A stretch of 64,000 nucleotides of DNA from Cellulomonas sp. Lineage in GTDB: Bacteria; Actinomycetota; Actinomycetes; Actinomycetales; Cellulomonadaceae. How positions within the stretch are numbered: the stretch's first letter is position 1; each line of letters opens with the position of its first letter. The stretch is from assembly GCF_017744555.1 (NCBI RefSeq), contig NZ_JAGIBD010000009.1:60266-124265 (forward strand), in the 5' to 3' direction. Shown piece by piece: positions 16,379 to 24,737 of the stretch. Made by a program: the position numbers and the translations under genes. The notes beneath the pieces are model-generated. The model worked only from the letters and a program-made list of their open reading frames with translations. It made no database searches and was not told the DNA's origin.

Positions 16379-17854
16379 ATGGCCTCCCCCGACGTGACCG
16401 CCCCTGTTGCTGCGCCCGACGCCGCGCCCGCCCGCGTCCGTCTCGCCGAGGCCACCCCGCCGATCGCGCTCGGCCCGCTCGACGGCCGGTACCGCGCCGC
16501 GGTCGCCCCGCTCGTCGACCACCTGTCGGAGGCGGCCCTCAACCGCGAGCGCGTGCACGTCGAGGTCGAGTGGCTCATCCACCTCACGTCGCACTCCGTG
16601 GTGCCGGGCGCCCCGACGCTGAGCCCCGCCGAGCAGCAGTACCTGCGCGACGTCGTCGCGACGTTCGGGCCCGACGAGGTCGCCGAGCTCGCCGAGATCG
16701 AGCGCGTGACGGTGCACGACGTGAAGGCCGTCGAGTACTTCCTCAAGAAGCGGCTCGCCGACGCCCCCGCCGTGCTCGGCGAGACGGTGCTCCCCGACGT
16801 GAGCGAGCTCGTGCACTTCGCGTGCACCAGCGAGGACATCAACAACCTGTCGTACGCGCTCATGGTCCGCGGCGCGGTGCAGGACGTCTGGCTGCCGGCC
16901 GCGTCGGCGCTGGTCGACGAGGTCGCCGCGATGGCCGTCGAGCACGCGCGCGTCCCGCTCCTCGCGCTCACGCACGGCCAGCCCGCGACGCCGACCACGC
17001 TCGGCAAGGAGCTCGCGGTCCTCGCGCACCGGCTGCGCCGTCAGCTGCGCCGCATCGCGTCCGACGAGTACCTCGGCAAGATCAACGGCGCGACCGGCAC
17101 CTACGGCGCGCACGTCGTCGCGGTGCCGGGTGCCGACTGGCCGGTGGTGAGCCGCACGTTCGTCGAGCACCTCGGCCTCACGTGGAACCCGCTCACCACG
17201 CAGATCGAGTCGCACGACTGGCAGGCCGAGCTGTACGCCGACGTCGCGCGCTTCAACCGGGTGCTGCACAACCTCGCGACCGACGTCTGGACGTACATCT
17301 CGCGCGGCGTCTTCATCCAGGTGCCGGTGGCCGGTGCGACGGGCTCGTCGACCATGCCGCACAAGGTCAACCCGATCCGGTTCGAGAACGCCGAGGCCAA
17401 CCTCGAGCTCTCGTGCGCGCTGCTCGACACGCTCGCCGCGACGCTCGTCACGAGCCGCCTGCAGCGCGACCTCACCGACTCGACCACGCAGCGCAACATC
17501 GGGCCCGCGTTCGGCCACTCGCTGCTCGCGATCGACAACGTGCGCCGCGGGCTGCGGGCGCTCAACGTCGACTCGGCCCTGCTGGCGCGTGAGCTCGACG
17601 AGAACTGGGAGGTGCTCGGGGAGCCGGTGCAGTCGGCTATGCGGGCCGCTTCGGTCGCCGGGGTGACCGGGATGGAGAACCCCTACGAGCGGCTCAAGGA
17701 GCTCACCCGGGGGCGGCGACTGACGGCCGAGGACATGCGCGTGTTCATCGCCGGGCTCGGGCTGCCCGACGACGTGGCGGCGCGGCTGTCCGCGCTGACG
17801 CCCGGCTCGTACACGGGTCTCGCGGCGGAGCTGGTGGAGTTCCTGGAGCGCTGA
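16379..17854 (+). CDS. purB: Adenylosuccinate lyase
   Basis: A 491-residue fumarase/aspartase-superfamily enzyme that cleaves adenylosuccinate and SAICAR in purine synthesis. It is of the Escherichia coli-like long type: GPLDGRYRAAVAPLVDHLSE near the start, VHFACTSEDINNLSYAL, THGQPATPTTLGKEL with the catalytic His, and the superfamily signature GSSTMPHKVNPIRFENAE from about residue 322. Start ATG 16379; no strong Shine-Dalgarno is present, and GATGAT lies six bases upstream of the start, so a leaderless message is possible. It diverges from the DUF4129 operon across 119 bases. Confidence 0.97.
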   Translation: MASPDVTAPVAAPDAAPARVRLAEATPPIALGPLDGRYRAAVAPLVDHLSEAALNRERVHVEVEWLIHLTSHSVVPGAPTLSPAEQQYLRDVVATFGPDEVAELAEIERVTVHDVKAVEYFLKKRLADAPAVLGETVLPDVSELVHFACTSEDINNLSYALMVRGAVQDVWLPAASALVDEVAAMAVEHARVPLLALTHGQPATPTTLGKELAVLAHRLRRQLRRIASDEYLGKINGATGTYGAHVVAVPGADWPVVSRTFVEHLGLTWNPLTTQIESHDWQAELYADVARFNRVLHNLATDVWTYISRGVFIQVPVAGATGSSTMPHKVNPIRFENAEANLELSCALLDTLAATLVTSRLQRDLTDSTTQRNIGPAFGHSLLAIDNVRRGLRALNVDSALLARELDENWEVLGEPVQSAMRAASVAGVTGMENPYERLKELTRGRRLTAEDMRVFIAGLGLPDDVAARLSALTPGSYTGLAAELVEFLER

Positions 17855-17863
17855 GGCGTCGGC

Positions 17864-18448
17864 TCAGGGGAGAGCGAGGCCGCGCACCGTCGCGAAGAAC
17901 TCCACGGCCTCCCGCTGTTCCGCCGAGCGTGCCCGCTCCTCCTCGAGGATCTGCATCGCGCGGCTCCGGGCACCGTCGAGGCCGAACTCGGCGGCGAGCC
18001 CCAGGAGTGCGTCGGCCAGGTCGATCCGGTCCTCGGTCCGCCCTCCCGACGGCGCGATTCGCCCGTCGAGCAACCCCGCGACGTAGGCCGTCGGGTCATG
18101 ACGCAGGTCGACGAAGGGCACGGTGTACCGCTCGAAGTCGTCAGCGAAACGCTCGACCTCCGACGTGACGCGGGTGTCGTAGTACCCGCGCGGCTCGGCG
18201 TCGGGCGGCTGCTCGACCTGGCGAACCAGGAACGCGTGTGACGTCAGGCCTCCTCGCTCCCAGGCCGCACCGGGACCGCCCACGAGCAAGACGAGGTTGA
18301 CCAGGTGCCTTTCGCCCGGCGGACTCTCGACCATGACCTGAACGGGTGCAGACGACGTCACGTCGTAGGCGCCGGACCGCACGACCGTGAAGCCGTGCGC
18401 CGCGAGGGCGTCCTTGCAGCCAGCGAGAGCCGACGCGTAGGAGATCAT
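17864..18448 (-). CDS. Immunity-like protein following a polymorphic-toxin remnant
   Basis: A 194-residue soluble protein. ATG 18448 overlaps the stop of the toxin remnant (ATGA at 18445-18448) and has GGAAGG about four bases before it, which decides the start over two upstream ATGs. It is acidic and mixed alpha/beta by inspection (VQVMVESPPGERHLVNLVLLVGGP, then DDFERYTVPFVDLRHDP). I do not recognise a named immunity family. The tight coupling to a C-terminal nuclease-like toxin domain makes a cognate immunity role the best inference. Reading frame is intact although the toxin is broken. Confidence 0.7.
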   Translation of the reverse strand: MISYASALAGCKDALAAHGFTVVRSGAYDVTSSAPVQVMVESPPGERHLVNLVLLVGGPGAAWERGGLTSHAFLVRQVEQPPDAEPRGYYDTRVTSEVERFADDFERYTVPFVDLRHDPTAYVAGLLDGRIAPSGGRTEDRIDLADALLGLAAEFGLDGARSRAMQILEEERARSAEQREAVEFFATVRGLALP

Positions 18449-19020
18449 CGGACCTTCCGGTAGGACCATGGGCCGTTCGCGCCGGGACGATACACCCACA
18501 GCTCGCCCTTGCGGCCGGTGATGCGCTCGTATCTGGCGAGTTGCCTCTCGCCCGTCGGACTCCGCGGCAGTTCTCGGGCTTCAGCTCGATCGGCGCCGTG
18601 CCACGGAACGCGTCGGTGTACCCGCGCTCGGACTTCAGGCCACCCTTGATGTACCCACGCTTCGAGACCCTTCACCTGCCCGACAAACTTGCTTCGGGCG
18701 TCGAGCCCCTGGGCGATCGAGCTCTTGAACCCGCCCGGGCAGACGGCGTCGTGGACCAGGACGGTCGCCGATCCGCCGTCGGTCGACACGAAGAACGTGT
18801 GAGGGCCGCTGAGGTGACCAGCCCGGTGGCAGGGTCCTCCGTAGCGACCGCCGTGCCTGTGGTGACGTCCTCGATCGGAGCGAGCGACCCGTCGGCGAGC
18901 AGGACGAGCGTGCCGGGCTCGAAGCTGTTGGCGCACCCTCGCGCCTTCGGCAGTGCCCGCATCGCCTTGGCAGCCGCGCGTTCGGCTCGCTGGCCGATCC
19001 TCGCCGCCGGGAAGAGCGGA
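18445..19020 (-). pseudogene. Remnant of a Hint-domain polymorphic toxin with nuclease-fold C-terminal domain
   Basis: Pieces of one toxin are found in three minus-strand frames. From about 19005: AERAAAKAMRALPKARGC, then the Hint opening CANSFEPGTLVLLADGSLAP and IEDVTTGTAVATEDPATG. In another frame comes the Hint ending HTFFVSTDGG and VLVHDA, so the Hint middle is deleted. Then SIAQGLDARSKFVGQVKG, a +1 shift to KRGYIKGGLKSERGYTDAF and RGTAPIELKPENCR, and a compensating shift back to SPTGERQLARYERITGRKGE and LWVYRPG, ending at 18445. IELKP plus QLxRY is typical of restriction-endonuclease-like toxins. The shifts cancel, leaving the immunity gene coupled. Base composition is less GC-rich than the neighbours. 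A sequencing error is possible for the shifts but not for the lost Hint middle. Confidence 0.75.
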
Positions 19021-19351
19021 CGGGACGACGTCGAGGGGCGCCCATGCCTCGGGCGGACGTCGTTCGGGTGGGTGCCCGGCGAAGTCGGACACCCGAACGG
19101 TCTATTCGGACAAACCGGTCTGTGGCAGGCTGCCTGGGAGTGGTCCAGAACCGCCCAAGCGCAGGTCATGGGATCACCCCCGTACCAGCACTGCACGTTG
19201 GTGAAGCGTTTCGATAAGAACGCTCTCATGGCCGCTGACCTGCGCGTTCACTCGAAGGAGTGAGGCAATCTGGACAGATGCCCTGGAAACGCTGCACAAT
19301 CGTGCACCGATCCGTCTGGTTCCTCCGGTTCCATCCGATCTCGGCGCAAGG
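19021..19351. other. Non-coding stretch upstream of the toxin remnant
   Basis: No supported gene. Composition is more AT-rich than the flanks, as in the toxin remnant. It holds a short inverted repeat, TGCAC-AATC-GTGCA, at 19293-19306. The 5' portion of the ancestral toxin gene is missing here, so this is probably recombination scar sequence. Confidence 0.5.
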
Positions 19352-20224
19352 ATGCCCATCGTGACCCTCATGCAGAAGGCCATCACCCCGGCTCTGACCA
19401 GGGCGATCCTCACGGCAGGCCATGACCGTGTGGCGGGATACGTGGTGCGCGCAGAGGACGTCGCGTTCGCCACCACGCCGGCGCAGCTCTTCGAGGTGCA
19501 CGGCCTCGGCTACTACGGCTCGCCGTTCAGCCCGTACGACCGCTCCATCGACGTCCTGCGGTTCGAGTCGTCCCCGCAGCTCCAGTACCGCGACGTCCCC
19601 GGCTACATCCTCCCGTTGTGGTGGCTCCGCCACTCCCGCATCCCCCCGGGCGCGGAGCTCGTCCGCATCTACGACAACGGCTCGCAGACGCTGCTCGCCC
19701 GCTACGGCGACGTCGGCACCGGCTGGACCGTCGCGCAGCTCGGGGCCCCCCGCCCGGCGCTCGCGTCGCTGTCCCGCTGCGTCGGCCCCGTCGCCAAGTG
19801 GCACGGCGCCTACCTCGAGGCGGACGTCGTCGACGGCGGCCACACGGTCGTGATGGCGCTCGCCAACCCCCCGCTCGCCGAGACCGGCTTCCACCAGGCA
19901 CCCTCGGGCCGCTGGTACCGCCGGGTCGCCCGCGAGGACGTCACCGAGCTGTTCGAGCTGGACCTCACGGCCCGCTGGAACGGCCTGAGCGTCCGGGTCG
20001 TCGACCAGTGGCAGGACTCGCAGCGGTACGTCGTCGCCCGCATCTCGCACCTCGGCGACGACATCGACCGCGCCGAGAGCCTGCAGCTCGACCGGGTCGA
20101 GGCGGGCGTCTACGAGGCCGTGGTCTACGCCGCGGAGCTCACCGACATCCAGACCAACCAGGTCGTCCCGCACACGTGGGCCCCCGGCCCCGCCGCCCAC
20201 CAGCACCACGCGGTGCGCAGCTGA
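19352..20224 (+). CDS. Uncharacterised soluble protein, 290 residues
   Basis: A mixed alpha/beta cytoplasmic protein without signal peptide, helices or known motifs. It is aromatic-rich in the first half (GYYGSPFSPYDRSIDVL, GYILPLWWLRHSRIPPGAEL) and has a second half with ELDLTARWNGLSVRVVDQWQ. The two halves may be related beta-rich units, since both begin with a short LFE(V/L) strand, but this is only a visual impression. AAGG at 19348-19351 is too close to ATG 19352 and better placed for GTG 19361 (three codons in), which may be the real start. It is followed by two tandem hairpins. It may belong to the transferred toxin/immunity patch. Confidence 0.7.
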   Translation: MPIVTLMQKAITPALTRAILTAGHDRVAGYVVRAEDVAFATTPAQLFEVHGLGYYGSPFSPYDRSIDVLRFESSPQLQYRDVPGYILPLWWLRHSRIPPGAELVRIYDNGSQTLLARYGDVGTGWTVAQLGAPRPALASLSRCVGPVAKWHGAYLEADVVDGGHTVVMALANPPLAETGFHQAPSGRWYRRVAREDVTELFELDLTARWNGLSVRVVDQWQDSQRYVVARISHLGDDIDRAESLQLDRVEAGVYEAVVYAAELTDIQTNQVVPHTWAPGPAAHQHHAVRS

Positions 20225-20276
20225 CCGCACCCACCCAGACCAGGGGCGCGCCAACGACGCCGTGACCCCGCGAGAC

Positions 20277-20365
20277 GCGTGCCGGGCCTGGCCCTCCCCC
20301 CCGTCCAGGCCCGGCACGCACCTGTTCGACCGAGGGCGATGTCGCAGGAAGCGGCATCGCCCTCG
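20277..20365. terminator. Two tandem bidirectional hairpins between convergent genes
   Basis: GCGTGCCGGGCCTGG (20277-20291) pairs perfectly with 20305-20319 (loop 13). A second hairpin pairs CGAGGGCGATG (20331-20341) with CATCGCCCTCG (20355-20365), with extra CGC/GCG pairing inside. They lie between the 290-residue protein and the convergent hemA end, so they probably stop transcription from both sides. Confidence 0.75.
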
Positions 20366-20460
20366 TCGTGCGCGCGGCTGCGACGGGCGACCGGGACGCG
20401 TGGACCGAGGCTCGGCCCGACAGGTGCACCGCGGAGCGCGACCGGCGGCTCCCGCGACCG

Positions 20461-21711
20461 TCAGGTCGTCGGGACCGCCACGGCCGGCACGGGGATGGCC
20501 GCGAGCTCGGCGAGCGCCTCCGTGTACGACGCCACGTCGCCGCTGCGCGCCGCCTCCCGGGCCCGGACGGTCGGCCCGTGCAGCATCGCGCGGGTGCGGC
20601 GGCGCAGCGCGCGCTCGTGACGTTCGTCGCGGTGCTCGTCGGGCAGGGCCTCCAACTGTTCCGCGAGCCCGCCGAGGACGCGCACGCGCTCGGCCACCAC
20701 GGCGGGGTTCCACTCGCGGACGCGCCGGTCGGCCTCCCACGCGTCGGCCGCCTGCGCGACGAGGCGACGCGCGGTCTCGACGGCCGCGTGCTCCGCGGGG
20801 GCGTGCTCGGCGACGGTGTGCAGGCTGACCAGCCGGACGCCGGGGAGGGAGCGGACGCCCGGGTCGACGTCGTGCTGGAGCGCGAGGTCGACGACCGTGA
20901 GGGGCCGGTCGGACGCGGTGCGGGCGGCGGCGAGAGCGTCGACCTCGAGCACGGCACCGGCGGCGCCGCTGCACGCGACGACGAGGTCGACGTCGGACAG
21001 CTCGGCGGCGAGGTCGGCGCCGGCGGGCACGGACCGGACGCCGCGGGCGGCGGCGAACTGACCGGCCCGGCCGCTCGGCGAGAAGACGCGGATGTCGGTG
21101 CAGCCGCGCGACTTGAGGGCCGCGAGCGTCGCGCCCGCGTACGAGCCCGTGCCGATGAGCACGCAGCTGACCTCGGACCAGGGACGCAGGCCCTGCTCGG
21201 CGATGTCGAGGGCCACCCCGACGACCGACCGACCCGTGGCACCGAGCCCGGTGGCGGCCTCGACCGACCGGGAGACGCGCGACGCCGCCTGGAACAACGA
21301 CTCGAGGGACGACGTGGTGGTGCCGTCGCGGCGGGCGGTCGTGAGCGCACGGCGGACCTGCCCGGCGATCTCGCGCTCGCCGACGACCATGGACTCGAGC
21401 CCGCTGGCCACCCCGAACAGGTGGGCTCCGGCGTCGGTGCCGGTGAGCGGGCGCAGGTGAGACATGACCTGCTCGCGGGTGTACCCGGACCGGGCGGCGA
21501 CGGCCTCCCCGGCGGCTCCGAGGGCGGCGGCGGGCTCGTCCGTCTCCAGGTACAGCTCGAACCGGTTGCACGTCGCGAGGACGACGGCACCCGTCACGGA
21601 GGACGTCGCGCCCACGAGCTCCCGGCCCACGGCGTGCACGTCCGACGAGAGACGCTCCAGCACGGTGAGGTCGAGGTCGTGGTGACTGGCGACGAGGGAC
21701 AGCAGCACCAC
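20461..21711 (-). CDS. hemA: Glutamyl-tRNA reductase
   Basis: A 416-residue enzyme that reduces glutamyl-tRNA(Glu) to glutamate-1-semialdehyde, the first committed step of C5 heme synthesis. The catalytic Cys is in VLATCNRFELYLE; the family signature follows in GVASGLESMVVGEREIAGQV. The NADPH domain is around 170-310 (VLIGTGSYAGATLAAL) and the C-terminal helical dimerisation region contains RRRTRAMLHGP. Start is GTG 21711 (a second GTG is the next codon). Product feeds HemL, encoded in the divergent cluster. HemA and HemE starts are only 44 bases apart, so the promoters must overlap or abut. Confidence 0.97.
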   Translation of the reverse strand: MVLLSLVASHHDLDLTVLERLSSDVHAVGRELVGATSSVTGAVVLATCNRFELYLETDEPAAALGAAGEAVAARSGYTREQVMSHLRPLTGTDAGAHLFGVASGLESMVVGEREIAGQVRRALTTARRDGTTTSSLESLFQAASRVSRSVEAATGLGATGRSVVGVALDIAEQGLRPWSEVSCVLIGTGSYAGATLAALKSRGCTDIRVFSPSGRAGQFAAARGVRSVPAGADLAAELSDVDLVVACSGAAGAVLEVDALAAARTASDRPLTVVDLALQHDVDPGVRSLPGVRLVSLHTVAEHAPAEHAAVETARRLVAQAADAWEADRRVREWNPAVVAERVRVLGGLAEQLEALPDEHRDERHERALRRRTRAMLHGPTVRAREAARSGDVASYTEALAELAAIPVPAVAVPTT

Positions 21712-21755
21712 GCCCCGATTGAATCACCCCGACATTTGTCCGGCACAATCGGCTG
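21712..21755. promoter_or_regulatory. 44-bp divergent hemA/hemE control region with leaderless hemE promoter
   Basis: TTGAAT (21719-21724) and CACAAT (21744-21749) form a plausible plus-strand -35/-10 with a 19-base spacer. CACAAT ends 6 bases before the hemE GTG and no Shine-Dalgarno is present, so hemE is probably leaderless. The same 44 bases must contain the hemA promoter on the other strand. Confidence 0.5.
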
Positions 21756-22820
21756 GTGACCCTTCCTTCCGCGCACCCGCTCGTCGACGGCCGCACCACG
21801 AATTCTCCGCTGGTCCGCGCATATTCCGGCGAGCGCCCCGAACGCCGGCCGGTGTGGTTCATGCGACAGGCCGGCCGGTCGCTCCCGGAGTACCGGGCGG
21901 CCCGCGAGGGCACCGCGATGCTCGAGGCGTGCCTCACGCCCGCGCTGGCGTCCGAGATCACGCTCCAGCCCGTGCGGCGGCACGACGTGGACGCCGCGAT
22001 CTTCTTCTCCGACATCGTCGTGCCGCTCAAGCTCGCGGGGGTCGACGTCGAGATCAAGCCGGGCGTGGGGCCGGTGATGGGCGCCCCCGTGCGTACCGCG
22101 GACGACGTCGCGCGGCTGCGGGACCTCGGGCCGCTGACCGCCGAGCAGCTCGCGCCGGTCGCGGAGGGGGTCGCACTCACGGTCGGCGCCCTCGGCGGCA
22201 CCCCGCTCATCGGGTTCGCCGGCGCGCCGTTCACGCTCGCCGCGTACCTCGTCGAGGGCGGCCCGTCGCGCGACCACCTCGCCGCCCGCACGCTCATGCA
22301 CGCCGACCCGGCGACGTGGACCGCGCTGACCGAGTGGGCCGCCGACGTCACGGGTGCCTTCCTGCGGGCGCAGGTGCTCGCGGGCGCGAGCGCCGCGCAG
22401 CTGTTCGACTCGTGGGCCGGCTCGCTCGGCCTCGCCGACTACACCGCGCACGTCGCGCCCGCGTCGGCCCGGGCCCTGGGCAGCATCGCCGACCTGGGTG
22501 TGCGCAAGGTGCACTTCGGGACGGGCACGTCGGAGCTGCTCGTGGCGATGCGCGACGTCGGTGCGGACGTGGTCGGCGTCGACTACCGGCTGCCGCTCGA
22601 CGAGGCGAACCGCCGCCTGGGCGGGTCCACGCCGCTCCAGGGGAACGTCGACCCCGCGCTGCTCGCGGCGCCCTGGCCGGTGCTCGAGGCGCACGTGCGC
22701 GACGTCGTCGCCCGCGGCGAGGCCGCTCCCGGGCACGTCGTGAACCTCGGCCACGGGGTGCCGCCCGAGACGGACCCGGACGTGCTCACGCGCGTCGTCC
22801 AGCTCGTGCACTCGCTCTGA
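21756..22820 (+). CDS. hemE: Uroporphyrinogen decarboxylase
   Basis: A 354-residue (beta/alpha)8 enzyme converting uroporphyrinogen III to coproporphyrinogen III. The N-terminal signature [17 protein letters not shown] is present, then [19 protein letters not shown] and [17 protein letters not shown], and the C-terminal [16 protein letters not shown]. Start GTG 21756 is supported by the promoter spacing (leaderless). It is followed by hemY after 7 bases. Confidence 0.97.
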   Translation: MTLPSAHPLVDGRTTNSPLVRAYSGERPERRPVWFMRQAGRSLPEYRAAREGTAMLEACLTPALASEITLQPVRRHDVDAAIFFSDIVVPLKLAGVDVEIKPGVGPVMGAPVRTADDVARLRDLGPLTAEQLAPVAEGVALTVGALGGTPLIGFAGAPFTLAAYLVEGGPSRDHLAARTLMHADPATWTALTEWAADVTGAFLRAQVLAGASAAQLFDSWAGSLGLADYTAHVAPASARALGSIADLGVRKVHFGTGTSELLVAMRDVGADVVGVDYRLPLDEANRRLGGSTPLQGNVDPALLAAPWPVLEAHVRDVVARGEAAPGHVVNLGHGVPPETDPDVLTRVVQLVHSL

Positions 22821-22827
22821 CACCGTG

Positions 22828-24381
22828 ATGTCGCAGGTCAGCGCGCCCGGTGAGCGCCGGTGGGACGCGGTCGTGGTGGGTGCCGGAGTCGCGGGCCTGG
22901 TCGCCGCCCGTGAGCTCGCGACCGCCGGCCTGCGCACGCTCGTGCTCGACGGCCGTGACGCACCCGGCGGGTCGGTGCGCGGGCACACGGTCGCGGGACT
23001 GTCGCTCGACGCGGGCGCCGAGTCGTTCGCGACCCGCGGCGGCGTCGTCGCGGGCCTGCTCGACGAGCTCGGCCTGACCGACCGGGTGCGCCCGCCGCAG
23101 CCGCACGGCTCGTGGGTGCACCTGCCGTCCGGCGACGGGCCGCTGCCCCGCACAGGCCTGCTCGGCATCCCGTCGGAGCCCGGCGCGTCGGACGTGCGCC
23201 GCACGCTCGGCGTCCTCGGCTCGTGGCGCGCCCGGCTCGACCTCGTGCTGCCGGCCCGCGTCGGCGCGGGCGCGACGACCCTCGGCGGGCTCGTCCGGGC
23301 CCGGATGGGCCGTCGCGTGCTCGACCGGCTGGTCCGCCCGATCGTCGGCGGCGTCCACGCGGCCGACCCTGACGACCTCGCCGTCGACGCCGTCGCCCCG
23401 GGCCTGCCGGCCGCCCTGCGCTCGTCGGGCGGCTCGCTCGCGCGGGCCGTCGCGCAGGTCCGGGCCGCCGCGCCTGCCGGGAGCGCCATCCTCGGGGTGT
23501 CCGGCGGCATGCACGTGCTCGTCGACGCGCTCGTCGCGGAGCTCACCGGGTTGGGCGCCGAGGTGCGCACGTACTCGAAGGTCACGGCCGTGGAGCGCGT
23601 GGCCGGCGGCAGGGACGACGACGGCACGCCCGCTGCCGACGCCGAACCGGCAGGCGGCGCGGCCCGCTGGCGTGTCACGGTGGCGGGACGCCCGGCGGGC
23701 GCGGACCCCGTGCAGCTCGTCGCCGACCGCCTCGTGCTCGCGACGCCCGCCACGGCCGAGCTCCTCGGCGCGGCGGCGTCACGCGGTGCCGCAGCCACCG
23801 GCGCGGCGGGACCCACGACCGAGGAACCACCGGCCGGCGCGGCCGTCGCGCCGCACGCGGGCACGGGCTCACCGCAGCTCGACGCCGGCGCCGCCGTCAC
23901 GCTCGTGACGCTCGTGCTCGACGAGCCCGCGCTCGACGCCGCCCCGCGCGGCACCGGCGTGCTGGTGACGCCCGCCGCGACGGACGTCCGGGCGAAGGCC
24001 CTCACGCACGCGACCGCCAAGTGGGGCTGGCTGGCGGACGCCGCCGGACCCGGTCGGCACGTCGTGCGGCTGTCGTTCGGACGGGCCGGCGACGACACGC
24101 CGCTGCCCGCCGAGCGGGACGCGCTCGTCGACCTGGCCCTGCGCGACGCGTCGACGCTGCTGGGCGTCCCGCTGCGACGCGAGTCGCTCGTGGGGCACGC
24201 GGTGGTGCGCTGGACGGAGGCGCTCCCCCGGCCGAGCGCGGCCCACCAGGAGGCGGTCGCGCACGTGCGGGAACAGGTCGCAGCGCTCCCGGGGCTCGCG
24301 GTGTGCGGGGCGTGGGCAGCGGGCAACGGCCTGGCCTCGGTGGTCCCCGACGCCCGCAGGGCCGCCCAGTCCCTCCTCTGA
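22828..24381 (+). CDS. hemY: Protoporphyrinogen/coproporphyrinogen III oxidase
   Basis: A 517-residue FAD enzyme of the HemY/CgoX type. The dinucleotide-binding motif is VVVGAGVAGLVAARELATAG at about residues 14-33, followed by LDAGAESFATRGG; the C-terminus has the FAD-contacting CGAWAAGNGLASVVPDARRA. In actinobacteria this enzyme normally oxidises coproporphyrinogen III to coproporphyrin III. It is longer than the usual 450-470 residues because of Ala/Gly/Pro-rich inserts at about 255-275 and 310-350. GTG 22825 is an alternative start one codon earlier. HemQ, the usual partner in this pathway, is not adjacent. Confidence 0.93.
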   Translation: MSQVSAPGERRWDAVVVGAGVAGLVAARELATAGLRTLVLDGRDAPGGSVRGHTVAGLSLDAGAESFATRGGVVAGLLDELGLTDRVRPPQPHGSWVHLPSGDGPLPRTGLLGIPSEPGASDVRRTLGVLGSWRARLDLVLPARVGAGATTLGGLVRARMGRRVLDRLVRPIVGGVHAADPDDLAVDAVAPGLPAALRSSGGSLARAVAQVRAAAPAGSAILGVSGGMHVLVDALVAELTGLGAEVRTYSKVTAVERVAGGRDDDGTPAADAEPAGGAARWRVTVAGRPAGADPVQLVADRLVLATPATAELLGAAASRGAAATGAAGPTTEEPPAGAAVAPHAGTGSPQLDAGAAVTLVTLVLDEPALDAAPRGTGVLVTPAATDVRAKALTHATAKWGWLADAAGPGRHVVRLSFGRAGDDTPLPAERDALVDLALRDASTLLGVPLRRESLVGHAVVRWTEALPRPSAAHQEAVAHVREQVAALPGLAVCGAWAAGNGLASVVPDARRAAQSLL

Positions 24382-24435
24382 CCGCCCCGCACCAGCCCCG
24401 CCCACCCCAGCGGCGCCGAAGCCGAGTCCGCGGAG

Positions 24436-24508
24436 TCCAGCCGAGTTCGTGGCTTCTCGTCGAGGTCGTGCCCTGCAACCACCGGACTCGACGAGAAGCC
24501 ACGAACTC
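24436..24508. repeat. Palindromic intergenic repeat element, copy A
   Basis: A 22-bp perfect inverted repeat: left arm 24443-24464, right arm 24487-24508, enclosing a 22-base middle that itself can form an imperfect stem. It shares layout and the 10-mer TCCAGCCGAG (24436-24445), followed by nnCGTGG, with the element at 34406-34475. It lies between hemY and hemC. Confidence 0.8.
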
Positions 24509-24564
24509 GACGAGCCTGAGCGGGAGGGAGTGGGAGACGTCGGTCACCTTTGGCGCCGGAATGA

Positions 24565-24654
24565 TCTGACAATGTGTCGCCATCACGTCGCGAGAAATGG
24601 CGTGGGTCACATTCTTGGCGCGTCCTTGCTGGTCATTTTCTGACAAGCTGTCAG
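24565..24654 (+). promoter_or_regulatory. Pair of TCTGACAA-type operator sites upstream of hemC
   Basis: TCTGACAATGTGTC at 24565-24578 and TCTGACAAGCTGTCAG at 24639-24654 share the pattern TCTGACAA-n-n-TGTC; the second is a perfect 6-3-6 palindrome. Their starts are 74 bp apart, close to seven helical turns, the arrangement expected for a repressor that loops DNA. They are 84-173 bp before hemC. Confidence 0.5.
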
Positions 24655-24737
24655 GACGCCGGGAACGTCGGGCGGGAGCATTTCGACGGTGCCGCCGGAC
24701 TTCGACACGACCCGCCGCACCGCGAGACACTGGACCC

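Larger units (their letters stand above)
24382..24737. other. 356-bp gap between hemY and hemC
   Basis: No gene. From left to right it contains palindromic repeat copy A (24436-24508), a site TCTGACAATGTGTC at 24565-24578, and a related perfect palindrome CTGACA-AGC-TGTCAG at 24640-24654. It separates the hemE-hemY unit from the hemC-D-B-L unit and should contain the hemC promoter. Confidence 0.6.

Noticed and set aside
20461..21711. Possible siroheme (hemA/cysG) cluster
   Set aside because: No methyltransferase or sirohydrochlorin gene is present; all genes fit heme synthesis.
19226..24572. Very long minus-strand open frames opposite hemE, hemY and the 290-residue gene
   Set aside because: Translations are low-complexity Arg/Ser/Ala/Pro strings produced by codon-position GC bias opposite real genes.
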